This document shows, piece by piece, positions 16,064 through 25,358 of a stretch of DNA of 64,000 bases. The notes under the pieces were generated by a model. That model was not told the DNA's origin, made no database searches, and worked only from the letters and a program-made list of their open reading frames with translations. Both the position numbers and the translations under genes were made by a program. The stretch comes from Enterococcus mundtii. Its GTDB lineage: Bacteria > Bacillota > Bacilli > Lactobacillales > Enterococcaceae. The stretch's first letter is position 1, and each line of letters begins with the position of its first letter. The DNA lies in assembly GCF_013394305.1 (NCBI RefSeq), contig NZ_AP019810.1, positions 310,001 through 374,000 of the forward strand, read 5' to 3'.

Positions 16064-16412
16064 TTCTTTTTCTTCCTTTCCTATAACTCCATAACCAATA
16101 GTTCTACTATTGATTGTCTTCTTTTAACAGCAATTCTTCGAAATTGATGGTGTTCTGAATATTACTTCACTTGGACTGCCTTTTCAAAAGCATTAACCGT
16201 ATTACTTGTTCTTATTCCTTATTCCAAAGATAAGAGTTCCTTTATTCTTGGCGGGTGATCGATTCTTGCATTTACTTTACATCGTAAAATAATCAAATGC
16301 GAATAAGTAGTAGTTTTCATCTCAAAATGGTATGTATACACATAAGATTCACTATATAGATAAGGTTTATCCTTCTTATCTGATCTTGGTCATCGTTAAC
16401 TTACAATTGATT

Positions 16413-16453
16413 ATTGTGAGGCAAATCATAGACGAAATCATTTGCCTCACAAT
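16413..16453. repeat. Perfect 14-bp inverted repeat, copy 1 of a paired palindrome
   Basis: ATTGTGAGGCAAAT (16413-16426) and ATTTGCCTCACAAT (16440-16453) with a 13-nt centre. It could terminate the decayed minus-strand gene, but the centre and inner arms (AGGCAAATCATA...ATCATTTGCCT) recur at 17075-17108, which suggests a protein-binding site. Confidence 0.6.
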
Positions 16454-16675
16454 ATGGGGATTTTTAGGAAACTAAAGTTAGTCTGTACAAAAAAGGGGAG
16501 TTTTTTAGTGTACTAACTTCGTTTCTACCATAAAAAAGAACGGTGTAAGCTTTGGTCCATTTGCTAATCATCTAGAACAACTACATGACTTCACTTTGGT
16601 ATACGGTCATTTAATGTGCTTAGAGACTCTTCACAGATCCTTTGAGCTAACTATCACTGTCCTCCTCTCTAGTAT

Positions 16676-16761
16676 TTAGGAAAAAATTTCATTTTTTTTC
16701 CTAACATTAGTATAACGCGATTAATGTAAAAGTCAATATCTTTGTTAGGAAAAGTTAGGAA
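16676..16761 (-). promoter_or_regulatory. Minus-strand promoter flanked by four TTAGGAA boxes
   Basis: TTGACT (16731-16736), 18-bp spacer and TACTAA (16707-16712) form a clear minus-strand promoter. TTAGGAA boxes lie at 16676-16682, 16698-16704 (inverted), 16745-16751 and 16755-16761, i.e. two downstream of the -10 as an inverted repeat and two in tandem behind the -35. This is the layout of a tightly controlled operator-promoter; the regulator is unknown and the gene it served appears decayed. Confidence 0.6.
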
Positions 16762-17074
16762 TAAGTTTATTTTTATTAAACAGCTTATTCGTACTGTTTT
16801 CATGGATTGCAGGATTTTAGACACTGAATTAAGAAGTAACTAGCTATCCTATATTGAAACACTCACAAATTTTAGAGAATGTTTTAGAAAAGGTTTAGGC
16901 GGATTGTTTACAGACTTGATATTTACCTTATCGATATTTTGCAAAAGTTTAAAAACATAACAATAATCTTCAAAAATTATGGTTTTAATGCTTTATATTG
17001 AGTATAATAATTTGAAAGATATCCTTATTTTTTCTCTATTTATTTATTATTTTACGCTATATTTATATAATTGA

Positions 17075-17108
17075 TAGGCAAATCATAATAGCAAAAATCA
17101 TTTACCTA
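17075..17108. repeat. Copy 2 of the AGGCAAATCATA palindrome, before the HTH gene
   Basis: TAGGCAAAT (17075-17083) and ATTTACCTA (17100-17108), one mismatch, enclosing CATAATAGCAAAAATC. The inner sequence matches copy 1 at 16413-16453. It lies 61 bp before the HTH gene start and may be its operator. Confidence 0.5.
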
Positions 17109-17169
17109 ACTCGTAAATGGTACTAGTTATTTGTTTCTATCATTCAAGAAAACGGAGGAAGGAAAACTG

Positions 17170-17628
17170 ATGAAGAATTATTATTCAGTCAATGAAGTTG
17201 CAGAGATTCTAGGAGTAACTACTCGTTCTGTACGAAATTATCTACGCGAGGGAAAACTACAGGGGATAAAGGTTGGAGGAAAATGGAAATTCTCAGAAGA
17301 AAATCTGTCAGAGTTTCTACAGTTCTCTCTTAAAAACAAACCAAGCTTCGTAGGAACTGACCAACCAATAAATAGTGCAGTAGTCCTAAAATTCTACCTT
17401 CAGTACGAAACGTTGGAGTCATTGCACCAATTTAGAGATTGTATGATCAGCTATCATCAAGATGTTTATTCAAATAAAGAAGATCGTTACTTTTTTTATA
17501 ATGTCTTAGATGATACCTGCGCGGAATTTATCATTAGCGGGAATTTTAACTATGTTCAAAGTTTTGGTACTTGGTTTAATGAAGCTGTTTTAAAACGAAC
17601 GGATATCTCATTGACCGCACCAAAATAA
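17170..17628 (+). CDS. Excisionase-type HTH DNA-binding protein
   Basis: A 152-aa protein. Residues 1-50 form a MerR/excisionase-type winged HTH (YYSVNEVAEILGVTTRSVRNYLREGK, then GIKVGGKWKFSEENLSEFL). The remaining ~100 residues are a separate, unnamed domain rich in aromatic residues (YQDVYS, DRYFFYNVLDD, FGTWFNEAVLK), perhaps a small-molecule sensor. ATG 17170 follows GGAGGAAGG; a longer frame from TTG 17131 has no ribosome site. The palindrome at 17075-17108 is a likely operator. It stands alone, ending in a terminator shared with glcU. Transcription factor is more likely than recombination directionality factor, because no integrase adjoins. Confidence 0.7.
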   Translation: MKNYYSVNEVAEILGVTTRSVRNYLREGKLQGIKVGGKWKFSEENLSEFLQFSLKNKPSFVGTDQPINSAVVLKFYLQYETLESLHQFRDCMISYHQDVYSNKEDRYFFYNVLDDTCAEFIISGNFNYVQSFGTWFNEAVLKRTDISLTAPK

Positions 17629-17675
17629 AGCAGTGTAAGACATTTTTGTTAGTCGATGTCTTACATTGCTTTATT
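17624..17675. terminator. Bidirectional terminator between the HTH gene and glcU
   Basis: AATAAAGCAGTGTAAGACAT (17624-17643) pairs with ATGTCTTACATTGCTTTATT (17656-17675), one mismatch, 12-nt loop, with T's after it. It serves both convergent genes. Confidence 0.9.
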
Positions 17676-17677
17676 TT

Positions 17678-18529
17678 TTAAATCAGCACAGTAATCATAC
17701 TACCCCCGACAATCAAGGCTAACCCGATCAACGTGTATCTTAATTCTTTTTTGCTCTTCTTTTCGTGCAAAATAACCATACCACCTAATGTTGAGATCAC
17801 TACGTTCAGTTGTGTGATGATATAGGCAGTAGCTACTCCATTGGCACTAGCTGAAAATATATAAGCAAATGCGGCTAAACTAAAAATGACTCCGACGATC
17901 GTCGCTTTCCAACTTTTTCCATCTCCGTACGCTTTTGGTTGCTTCAAGACGACGTAAATAGCCGCGGCTAAGAAAACACCTAACATTTGTGGAAAGAAGA
18001 TAGCTACACCATCTGCATTGACTAATTTAGGTAATGCACTGTACACCCAATAACCAATACTCGTAGAAGCAAGAATCGAAATTCCTTTAGTTATTCCACC
18101 TTGTTTACTTCCCCTATCAGTTACTGCTGTTAGTGCAGAACCAATCACTAGCAAGACGATCGCTACTCCACCAATCACTTTCCCTGTTGTTCCTGACCAT
18201 TCGCCAAAAGCAAAAACACCAATGAGTGACGTTCCAACAAGCTGCATCGCAGTGGAAATAGGCATTGTTTTGGATACGCCGATCAAATTGAACGTCGTAT
18301 ATTGTCCGATTTGGCCAATGACCCAAAACGCCCCAGATAAAAGACTGATCAAAAATGTAGTAATCGAAATACCACCGGGTGACATGAACAATTGAACAAC
18401 TAGACCAACGAGTAATGCCCCAATACCTGTACCCAATATTTCATTGGTGGGACGTCCACCGATTTTTTTCAAAACCAGTGGTTGGATTCCCCAGCCAATC
18501 GCTGGTATTAATGCAATTAAGATTCCCAT
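17678..18529 (-). CDS. glcU: Glucose uptake protein, GRP transporter family
   Basis: A 283-aa protein with ten hydrophobic helices, the drug/metabolite-transporter fold of the glucose/ribose porter family. Diagnostic stretches are GILIALIPAIGWGIQPLVLKK at the N terminus, GQIGQYTTFNLIGVSKTMP in the middle and YIITQLNVVISTLGGMVILHEKKSKKE near the C terminus. It takes up glucose by proton symport without phosphorylation. It follows gdh by ten bases, the same pairing as Bacillus gdh-glcU, so internal free glucose would be oxidised by the dehydrogenase. ATG 18529 is used; a TTG one codon earlier is also possible. Confidence 0.92.
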   Translation of the reverse strand: MGILIALIPAIGWGIQPLVLKKIGGRPTNEILGTGIGALLVGLVVQLFMSPGGISITTFLISLLSGAFWVIGQIGQYTTFNLIGVSKTMPISTAMQLVGTSLIGVFAFGEWSGTTGKVIGGVAIVLLVIGSALTAVTDRGSKQGGITKGISILASTSIGYWVYSALPKLVNADGVAIFFPQMLGVFLAAAIYVVLKQPKAYGDGKSWKATIVGVIFSLAAFAYIFSASANGVATAYIITQLNVVISTLGGMVILHEKKSKKELRYTLIGLALIVGGSMITVLI

Positions 18530-18539
18530 CAATCAATCC

Positions 18540-19487
<948 letters not shown>

Positions 19488-19515
19488 CTTCCTTATTCTC
19501 GAATACTACATTTGC

Positions 19516-20460
19516 TTATTCAACATGTTCAAAAAAATCAGCAGTTACTCGTTCGTCTGCTTTTAATTGCTCGATCAAAGCTTCTGCTCCATCAAACTTC
19601 ACTTGATCTCGGATAAACTCGTGCCAACGAATGTAGACATGTTCACCATAGATATCTTGATCAAAATCTAGAATATACAGTTCGACTGTCAATTCACGTC
19701 CATCGCCAAATGTATCATTATGTCCGATTGATCCCATCGCTGGGTACCACGTCTCACCGATTTTGATTTCACAAACATAGACCCCCACTTTTGGTAAATG
19801 AACGGTGCTTTTAACTTTGACATTGGCTGTCGGAAATCCTAATAAGCGACCACGTGCGTCCCCGTGGATGACCACACCGTCGATTTCATAAATATATCCT
19901 AGCAAATGGGCCACACTCGCGACATCTCCAGCATCCAAGTCTTGACGAATCCGTGAAGAACTGATTTTTTCCCCTTCTTGTTGCTCTTTTGGTACAGTGA
20001 CTACTTCAAAGCGACCTTTTGCATAACCTGGGAGATGAGGGACATCCGCAATTTCTTTTGGACCATACGTATAGTCAAAGCCAGAAACGGCATACTTAGC
20101 ATTTAGCCCTACAATATATTGATCAACGAAATCTTGAGGGGCTAAGTGAGCAAATGCAGAAGTAAATTCAATTTCGTAAAGATAATCGATCCCAAGTTCT
20201 GCCATTTTTTCTTCTTTTTGTTCTAACGTAGTCAAGTATTTGACGTTACTTGGATTGATTTTTTTAAAGACGATTGACGGATGTTGATTAAATGTCATCA
20301 ATGCCAATTTCAGACCCTCTCTTTGAGCAATTTCTCGCCCCGTTTCAATCACTTTCTGATGTCCTAAATGAACTCCGTCAAAGAAACCTAAGATCAATAC
20401 GACGTCTTCTTTCGGAATTTGAGAAACTTGATAAGGGTGTCTGATTTTGATGATTTCCAT
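19516..20460 (-). CDS. ribF: Bifunctional riboflavin kinase / FAD synthetase
   Basis: A 314-aa protein. The N-terminal FAD synthetase (nucleotidyltransferase) domain has GFFDGVHLGHQKVI (residues ~26-39) and the SSSRIR signature (ISSSRIRQDL, ~160). The C-terminal riboflavin kinase domain has GRLLGFPTANV and YPAMGSIGHNDTFG. It makes FMN and FAD from riboflavin. Start ATG 20460 (MEIIKIRHPYQ) matches the family; an ATG six codons earlier overlaps truB but has a weak ribosome site, whereas GAGG lies 11 bases before 20460. Co-transcribed with truB, the usual Firmicute order. Confidence 0.95.
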   Translation of the reverse strand: MEIIKIRHPYQVSQIPKEDVVLILGFFDGVHLGHQKVIETGREIAQREGLKLALMTFNQHPSIVFKKINPSNVKYLTTLEQKEEKMAELGIDYLYEIEFTSAFAHLAPQDFVDQYIVGLNAKYAVSGFDYTYGPKEIADVPHLPGYAKGRFEVVTVPKEQQEGEKISSSRIRQDLDAGDVASVAHLLGYIYEIDGVVIHGDARGRLLGFPTANVKVKSTVHLPKVGVYVCEIKIGETWYPAMGSIGHNDTFGDGRELTVELYILDFDQDIYGEHVYIRWHEFIRDQVKFDGAEALIEQLKADERVTADFFEHVE

Positions 20461-20467
20461 TTTTACA

Positions 20468-21391
20468 TTAAACCTCATTTCTTAAAACTTTACTTGGTTT
20501 TAACTTATTTTTTTCTTTTGGATTTGGTTGGTAGATACTCACTACTTTTCCTTGATAAAAAAGGGCAATTTCTTCTGATGGCATCTCGGATAGACCGAAT
20601 ACTTGGTAATCTAAGCGCATACCATTCTTGACTTTCTGCCACACTGTTTCATCGATATCGACCTGTTTGAACTTTGCTACACCCGTTTCAATGGGTAATA
20701 AATACTCTTCGATCGTACCATTCTCCATATATGATACTACTTCAGCTAAAGTAATTGCTTGGGATTCATCCATGCCGGCACTCGCTGTTCTCGTCAAATC
20801 TGACATATGCGCAGGATAGCCTAGCTTACTCCCCGTATCTACAGCCAACGTCCGAACATAGGTACCTTTGCCACATTCGACTTCAAACCGCCACGAAACG
20901 GTCCCTGCTTCTTTTGACCAGAGGATTTCACTTGTTCGTTCAAAACGATAGATCTGTGCCTTGCGAACAGGTCGTTCCACTGTCTCATTATTTCGAGCAT
21001 ATTCATATAAACGTCGACCATTGACTTTCACAGCCGAGTACATCGGAGGAATCTGTGTGATCTCACCGACAAAAGCAGCCATTGCTTCATCTACTTGCTC
21101 CTCTGTCAATGCTTCGGTGACAGCTCGTTGTTCAACGATTTCACCTGATTTGTCTTCAGTCGTCGTACTGTAGCCAAGTGTGATTTCTCCTTTGTAGGTC
21201 TTCCCCGAATCCGTCAGATATTCAATGACTTTAGTGGCTTTACCAATACAAATTGGAAGAACACCATCTACATCAGGATCTAATGTCCCACCATGTCCGA
21301 TTTTCTTTGTATGTAAAATTTTTCGTAATTTGAATACACAATCGTGGCTAGTCATGCCGCGTTCTTTCCATAAAGGTAATAAGCCTTCCAT
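20468..21391 (-). CDS. truB: tRNA pseudouridine(55) synthase
   Basis: A 307-aa protein. GHGGTLDPDVDGVLP (residues ~33-47) holds the catalytic Asp of the TruB motif; KTYKGEITLG and KGTYVRTLAVDTG are further TruB motifs, and the C-terminal ~60 residues form the PUA-like tail. It converts U55 of tRNAs to pseudouridine. It is separated from rbfA by a strong terminator and a 500-bp gap, and starts its own unit with ribF: a minus-strand TATAAT (21428-21433, extended by TG) lies 37 bp upstream. Confidence 0.96.
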   Translation of the reverse strand: MEGLLPLWKERGMTSHDCVFKLRKILHTKKIGHGGTLDPDVDGVLPICIGKATKVIEYLTDSGKTYKGEITLGYSTTTEDKSGEIVEQRAVTEALTEEQVDEAMAAFVGEITQIPPMYSAVKVNGRRLYEYARNNETVERPVRKAQIYRFERTSEILWSKEAGTVSWRFEVECGKGTYVRTLAVDTGSKLGYPAHMSDLTRTASAGMDESQAITLAEVVSYMENGTIEEYLLPIETGVAKFKQVDIDETVWQKVKNGMRLDYQVFGLSEMPSEEIALFYQGKVVSIYQPNPKEKNKLKPSKVLRNEV

Positions 21392-21427
21392 CTTTTGTTC
21401 TCCATTCTTTTAAGTATTAACTGAATT

Positions 21428-21460
21428 ATTATAACACATCGGATCAAAAACTGACGGGAT
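21428..21460 (-). promoter_or_regulatory. Probable truB-ribF promoter
   Basis: Minus-strand TGTTATAAT (extended -10; TATAAT at 21428-21433). The -35 region is weak (CAGTTT-like). It fits the terminator found upstream at 21828. Confidence 0.5.
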
Positions 21461-21567
21461 TGATCCTTAAATGTACGATTATTTTGTTTTAGAAACATAA
21501 ACGTAACAAAAGTTCACACTGTTGTAAATAGAAAGGTGGTATTCTTTTTGTAAAGGAGGGAGCACCT

Positions 21568-21627
21568 ATGGAAAATCTTTTCTTTGCACCTTTTGATTGG
21601 TTATACGGATGGTTATCTGGTAGATGA
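21568..21627 (+). CDS. 19-aa micropeptide with a consensus ribosome site
   Basis: TAAAGGAGGG (21551-21560) precedes ATG 21568 at ideal spacing. The product is MENLFFAPFDWLYGWLSGR, strongly aromatic (F, W, Y) and amphipathic to hydrophobic. It is the only plus-strand gene signal between rbfA and truB, and lies in a 500-bp gap that is otherwise without features. It could be a leader peptide, a membrane-active small protein or a leaderless peptide. No family is known to me; the ribosome site is the main evidence. Confidence 0.5.
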   Translation: MENLFFAPFDWLYGWLSGR

Positions 21628-21827
21628 TCGGATGATTCTTTGATCAGTCAATTCTTATCTTTTGCTTTTATGATGAAACATGTTTTCCCCAAAAGCGGAC
21701 AATTCAGCGATGATCATCTGCTACGAATACAACGAAAAAATTCGAAAATGGCTCCTTTTATTTTTGGATTCTTTCGTTGTATTTTGTTTGGCTCTCTAGT
21801 GTCGAATGAAAATAGACAAAAAAAAAA
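21628..21827. other. Gap with no recognisable feature
   Basis: Between the micropeptide and the infB operon terminator. A TGATCGGATGATTCTTTGATCA inverted repeat follows the micropeptide stop; a longer plus-strand frame (from 21640) has no ribosome site and ends inside the terminator. Confidence 0.4.
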
Positions 21828-21862
21828 AACAGGGAGGATACAGTTATTGTATCCTCCCTGTT
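21828..21862 (-). terminator. Strong terminator of the rimP-nusA-infB-rbfA operon
   Basis: AACAGGGAGGATACA (21828-21842) pairs perfectly with TGTATCCTCCCTGTT (21848-21862), 5-nt loop; the minus strand continues with more than ten T's. It ends the operon 37 bp after rbfA. Confidence 0.95.
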
Positions 21863-21898
21863 CGACCATTGATACGAACGATTTAACTCGCTAGAACA

Positions 21899-22246
21899 TT
21901 AGTCTTTGTTTAAATTACGCAATAATTCATCGATATGATTACCATAGACAACTGATTCGTCTAGCTCAAACGTCAATTCAGGTGTTTTATAAATGCTCAT
22001 GTTATGTCCTAATTCACGACGAATCAGTCCACTTGCTTTATTCAACCCTTCTTGCGCTTTTTTCTTATCTGAGGCTAAGTCAGATAAGAGGCTATAATAA
22101 ATCGTTGCTTGTTGCAGATCACCCGTGACATGCACATCTGTGATCGTTACGTTTTCCACACGTGGATCACGTACCTTTTTGCGTAAGATATCATTCACTT
22201 CTTTTAAAATTTCTTGACCGACTCTGCGGTCACGATAGTTAGCCAT
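21899..22246 (-). CDS. rbfA: Ribosome-binding factor A
   Basis: A 115-aa KH-type protein ([20 protein letters not shown] at the start, [20 protein letters not shown] in the middle, [17 protein letters not shown] near the end). It helps mature the 16S rRNA 5' end in 30S subunits. It is the last gene of the operon, 25 bp after infB, followed by a perfect terminator. Confidence 0.95.
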   Translation of the reverse strand: MANYRDRRVGQEILKEVNDILRKKVRDPRVENVTITDVHVTGDLQQATIYYSLLSDLASDKKKAQEGLNKASGLIRRELGHNMSIYKTPELTFELDESVVYGNHIDELLRNLNKD

Positions 22247-22270
22247 AATGAGCGGCCTCCTTTTTTTAAA

Positions 22271-24721
22271 TTAGTCGACTTTGATTTCTTCCATGATAAA
22301 GCCTTCGATAACATCGTCTACTTTAAGATCATTGAATTTCTCTACCATTGCTCCACATTCAAAGCCCATTTTCACTTCTTTGACATCGTCTTTGAAGCGT
22401 TTCAAGCTTGCTAATTGTCCTTCGAAAATGACGATGCCATCACGAATGACACGTACGCCGCTATCACGACGAATGTAACCATCAGTGACAAAGGCACCAG
22501 CGATCGTTCCGACTTTTGATACTTTGAAGGTTTCACGGACAGTCATTTGACCAGTGATTTTCTCTTCAAATTCAGGATCTAGCATCCCTTTCATCGCTGT
22601 TTCGATTTCTTCGATGGCTTTGTAGATGATACGGTGAAGACGGATATCCACTTCTTCTGTATCTGCTTGGATTTTCGCTTGTGGTGTCGGACGAACATTG
22701 AAACCAATGATGATCGCATTACTTGCCGCAGCAAGCGTTACATCACTTTCATTGATTGCTCCAACAGCTGAATGGACGATCTTGACACGTACGCCTTCAA
22801 CGTCGATCTTCTTCAATGAAGCAGCTAGTGCTTCTGCTGAACCTTGTACATCAGCCTTGATGATGACATTGACTTCTTTTAATTCGCCTTCTTTTAAGCT
22901 TTCAAACAAGTTATCTAATGTCACACGGCTAGTTGCTGCACGTTGTTCTAACATCGCACGTTTGCCACGTTCTTCACCCGCCGCACGAGCTGTTTTCTCA
23001 TCTTCAAAGACAACAAAACGATCGCCTGCTTGAGGTACATCATTCAATCCTGTGATTTCAACTGGTGTTGCTGGTCCAGCTGTTTTTTCACGGCGTCCTA
23101 AGTCGTTGACCATTACACGTACACGACCATATGTGTTTCCGACAACGATTGGGTCTCCAACATTCAATGAACCTTGTTGAACAAGTAATGTTGTCACAGG
23201 ACCTTTTCCTTTGTCTAATCGTGCTTCAATCACTGTACCGATCGCACGTTGTGTTGGATCAGCTTTCAAGTCTTCCACTTCAGCGACTAAAAGAATCATT
23301 TCTAATAGTTCTTCGATGTTTTGACCGAATTTCGCTGAGATTTCTACAAAAATCGTTTCGCCACCCCATGCTTCAGGAATCAATTCATATTCACTTAATT
23401 CTTGCATCACATGTTGTGGGTTTGCACCTGGTTTATCGATTTTGTTGACTGCAACGATGATTGGCACACCAGCTGCTTTCGCATGGTTGATCGCTTCTAC
23501 AGTCTGTGGCATTACGCCATCATCGGCGGCAACAACTAAAATCGTGATATCAGTGATACTTGCACCACGCGCACGCATACTTGTAAAGGCCGCATGTCCT
23601 GGTGTATCCAAGAATGTGATTGGTTTGCCATCAATATCGATTTGATACGCACCGATATGCTGTGTGATACCACCGGCTTCTCCGCTTGTTACGCGAGAAT
23701 GACGTAAGGTATCGAGTAAAGTTGTTTTACCATGGTCAACGTGTCCCATGATCGTAACAACTGGAGGACGTGAGACTAATTTTTCTGGATTCACTTCATC
23801 CGCTTCAAAGAATTTGTCAATATCCGCAATATCTACTTGGATTTTTTCTTGTGGTTCCATCCCGTAGTCTGTTGCTAACAATTCGATCGTATCTTTATCT
23901 AATGCTTGGTTTTGATTGACCATCACGCCTAGCATAAATAATTTTTTAATGATCTCTGCTGGTTCGCGGTGAATTTTCTTCGCGATATCTGCAACATTCA
24001 TACCTTCTGTATACTCTAATACTTCAGGTAACTCACGGAATTTACGTGGTGGAACTGCTGGCTTGTTTGACGTTTGTTGTTTGCCTTTTTTTCCTTTTTT
24101 GTTGAAACGATTGCGGTTGTTATTGTTGAATTTGCCGCGATTGTTATTATTGTTTCTATTTTGGCCGCCGCCTTGGTTTGCTCCTTGACGGTTTTGGTTA
24201 CTGCCCTGAGTGCTTCCTTGGGTAGAGCCTTGGCGGTTTTGGTTGCTACCTTGGCTGTTTCCTTGGGTAGTTCCCTGACGGTTTTGGTTGCTGCCTTGGT
24301 TGTTACCTTGGCGATTTTGATTATTGTTTTGAGTAGATCCTTGACGGTTTTGATTGTTTCCACCTGTCTGGTTACTCTTATTCTGATTTGTTGATTGGTT
24401 TTTTCCTTGATTCACTTGACCGCTCCCTTGACCGCGATCTTGATAGTTGCGGTTACTTTTATTTTTTTGTTGGTTCGATGGTTCGTTTGTTTTCTTTTGG
24501 TTACTTGGCTGTTGTCCGGCTGGTTTTTGGTTTGCTTTTTGTACTGGTTGCTTTTTCTGCTGTGGTTGGTTGAACGCTTGTTGCAGTTTCTTTTCATCTT
24601 GTGTGCTGACCGCACCCATGTGATTTTTCACATCGATTCCAAGTTTCTGCGCTTTATCAACGACCTCTTTACTAGACTTGTTCCATTCTTTCGCTAGTTC
24701 ATAAATTCGTTTATTGCCCAT
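22271..24721 (-). CDS. infB: Translation initiation factor IF-2
   Basis: An 816-aa protein. The N-terminal IF2_N domain ([21 protein letters not shown]) is followed by a long Asn/Gln-rich low-complexity linker (residues ~65-215) with tandem copies of units like [11 protein letters not shown]. Then come a second IF2_N, the GTPase domain with [12 protein letters not shown] (G1), DTPGHAAF (G3) and NKID (G4), and the C-terminal domains II-IV ending in [18 protein letters not shown]. It places fMet-tRNA on the 30S subunit. Linker length and repeat number vary between strains of related species. ATG 24721; ylxQ ends 13 bp before. Confidence 0.97.
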   Translation of the reverse strand: MGNKRIYELAKEWNKSSKEVVDKAQKLGIDVKNHMGAVSTQDEKKLQQAFNQPQQKKQPVQKANQKPAGQQPSNQKKTNEPSNQQKNKSNRNYQDRGQGSGQVNQGKNQSTNQNKSNQTGGNNQNRQGSTQNNNQNRQGNNQGSNQNRQGTTQGNSQGSNQNRQGSTQGSTQGSNQNRQGANQGGGQNRNNNNNRGKFNNNNRNRFNKKGKKGKQQTSNKPAVPPRKFRELPEVLEYTEGMNVADIAKKIHREPAEIIKKLFMLGVMVNQNQALDKDTIELLATDYGMEPQEKIQVDIADIDKFFEADEVNPEKLVSRPPVVTIMGHVDHGKTTLLDTLRHSRVTSGEAGGITQHIGAYQIDIDGKPITFLDTPGHAAFTSMRARGASITDITILVVAADDGVMPQTVEAINHAKAAGVPIIVAVNKIDKPGANPQHVMQELSEYELIPEAWGGETIFVEISAKFGQNIEELLEMILLVAEVEDLKADPTQRAIGTVIEARLDKGKGPVTTLLVQQGSLNVGDPIVVGNTYGRVRVMVNDLGRREKTAGPATPVEITGLNDVPQAGDRFVVFEDEKTARAAGEERGKRAMLEQRAATSRVTLDNLFESLKEGELKEVNVIIKADVQGSAEALAASLKKIDVEGVRVKIVHSAVGAINESDVTLAAASNAIIIGFNVRPTPQAKIQADTEEVDIRLHRIIYKAIEEIETAMKGMLDPEFEEKITGQMTVRETFKVSKVGTIAGAFVTDGYIRRDSGVRVIRDGIVIFEGQLASLKRFKDDVKEVKMGFECGAMVEKFNDLKVDDVIEGFIMEEIKVD

Positions 24722-24733
24722 GCAATCACCTTC

Positions 24734-25045
24734 CTAACCTTCAATTAGCTCCTTGACCTTTTTTGCAAAGCCGGTGTCCGTGATTCCTATCACTTTCCGA
24801 GGTTTACCGATCATCTGCGTGATTTCTTCCTCAGAAAACAGCTCAAAGCAAGGAACTTCGTAGTACGAACTCTTATCTTTGATTTTTTTTCTGGTATTCT
24901 CACTGGCATCACTTGCGACGAAAACGATCTTGGCTTTTTGACGACGGATGTCTCCGATCGTCAATTCTTCACCTGTGATCATTTTCCCTGCACGCATCGC
25001 TAGACCAATAAGATTCATGGCTTTTTGCCGATTCATTCCATTCAT
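24734..25045 (-). CDS. ylxQ: L7Ae/L30e-type ribosomal protein YlxQ
   Basis: A 103-aa protein of the L7Ae fold (RQKAMNLIGLAMRAGKMITG, IVFVASDASENT, GITDTGFAKKV). It binds kink-turn RNA in relatives. ATG 25045 overlaps the rnpM stop as ATGA; a second ATG three codons on is possible. In operon between rnpM and infB. Confidence 0.93.
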   Translation of the reverse strand: MNGMNRQKAMNLIGLAMRAGKMITGEELTIGDIRRQKAKIVFVASDASENTRKKIKDKSSYYEVPCFELFSEEEITQMIGKPRKVIGITDTGFAKKVKELIEG

Positions 25046-25335
25046 TCGCCAAATAGCTCTTTTCGGGCTTTTTGGTGAGTGACGTAATCTAATAGTTCTT
25101 GATAAAATTCATCTGTTAGCTTAGCTTCAAGTACACGATCCAAGAGATGTTTATCCCAAGCTTGTTGTACTTCCTCCGGCTCAAGTGAGACATACGCTCC
25201 TCGTCCAGGCATTTTTCCAGTAGGATCGATCGATACCACACCTTCTTTTGAACGTGTGACACGAATCATCTCTTTTTTTGGTTTCATTTCACCTGAAACC
25301 ACAGATTTGCGTAAAGGGATCTTCCTTTGTTTCAT
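25042..25335 (-). CDS. rnpM: YlxR-family RNA-binding protein RnpM
   Basis: A 97-aa protein with the YlxR signature: RKSVVSGEMKPKKEMIRVTR near the N terminus and PGRGAYVSLEPEEV (residues ~43-56). In B. subtilis the homologue binds RNase P RNA and modulates it. The usual family cysteine in the CxxxR motif is Ser here (VVSGEM). Follows nusA by 23 bp. Confidence 0.93.
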   Translation of the reverse strand: MKQRKIPLRKSVVSGEMKPKKEMIRVTRSKEGVVSIDPTGKMPGRGAYVSLEPEEVQQAWDKHLLDRVLEAKLTDEFYQELLDYVTHQKARKELFGE

Positions 25336-25358
25336 CTCTTTGCCTCCTTCACTAGCAG

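Larger units (their letters stand above)
16064..17169. other. 1.1-kb regulatory-looking gap with palindromes and decayed sequence
   Basis: No intact gene. On the minus strand downstream of the promoter at 16707-16736 there is a GAGGAGG ribosome site (about 16660) and broken reading frames (fragments such as SLSTLNDRIPK and LANGPKLTPFFFMVETKLVH in different frames), so a gene has decayed here. The palindromes at 16413-16453, 16676-16704 and 17075-17108 are listed separately. Confidence 0.45.

Noticed and set aside
24016-24394. Long low-complexity frames on both strands inside infB
   Set aside because: By-products of the Asn/Gln-rich repeat coding for the IF-2 linker.
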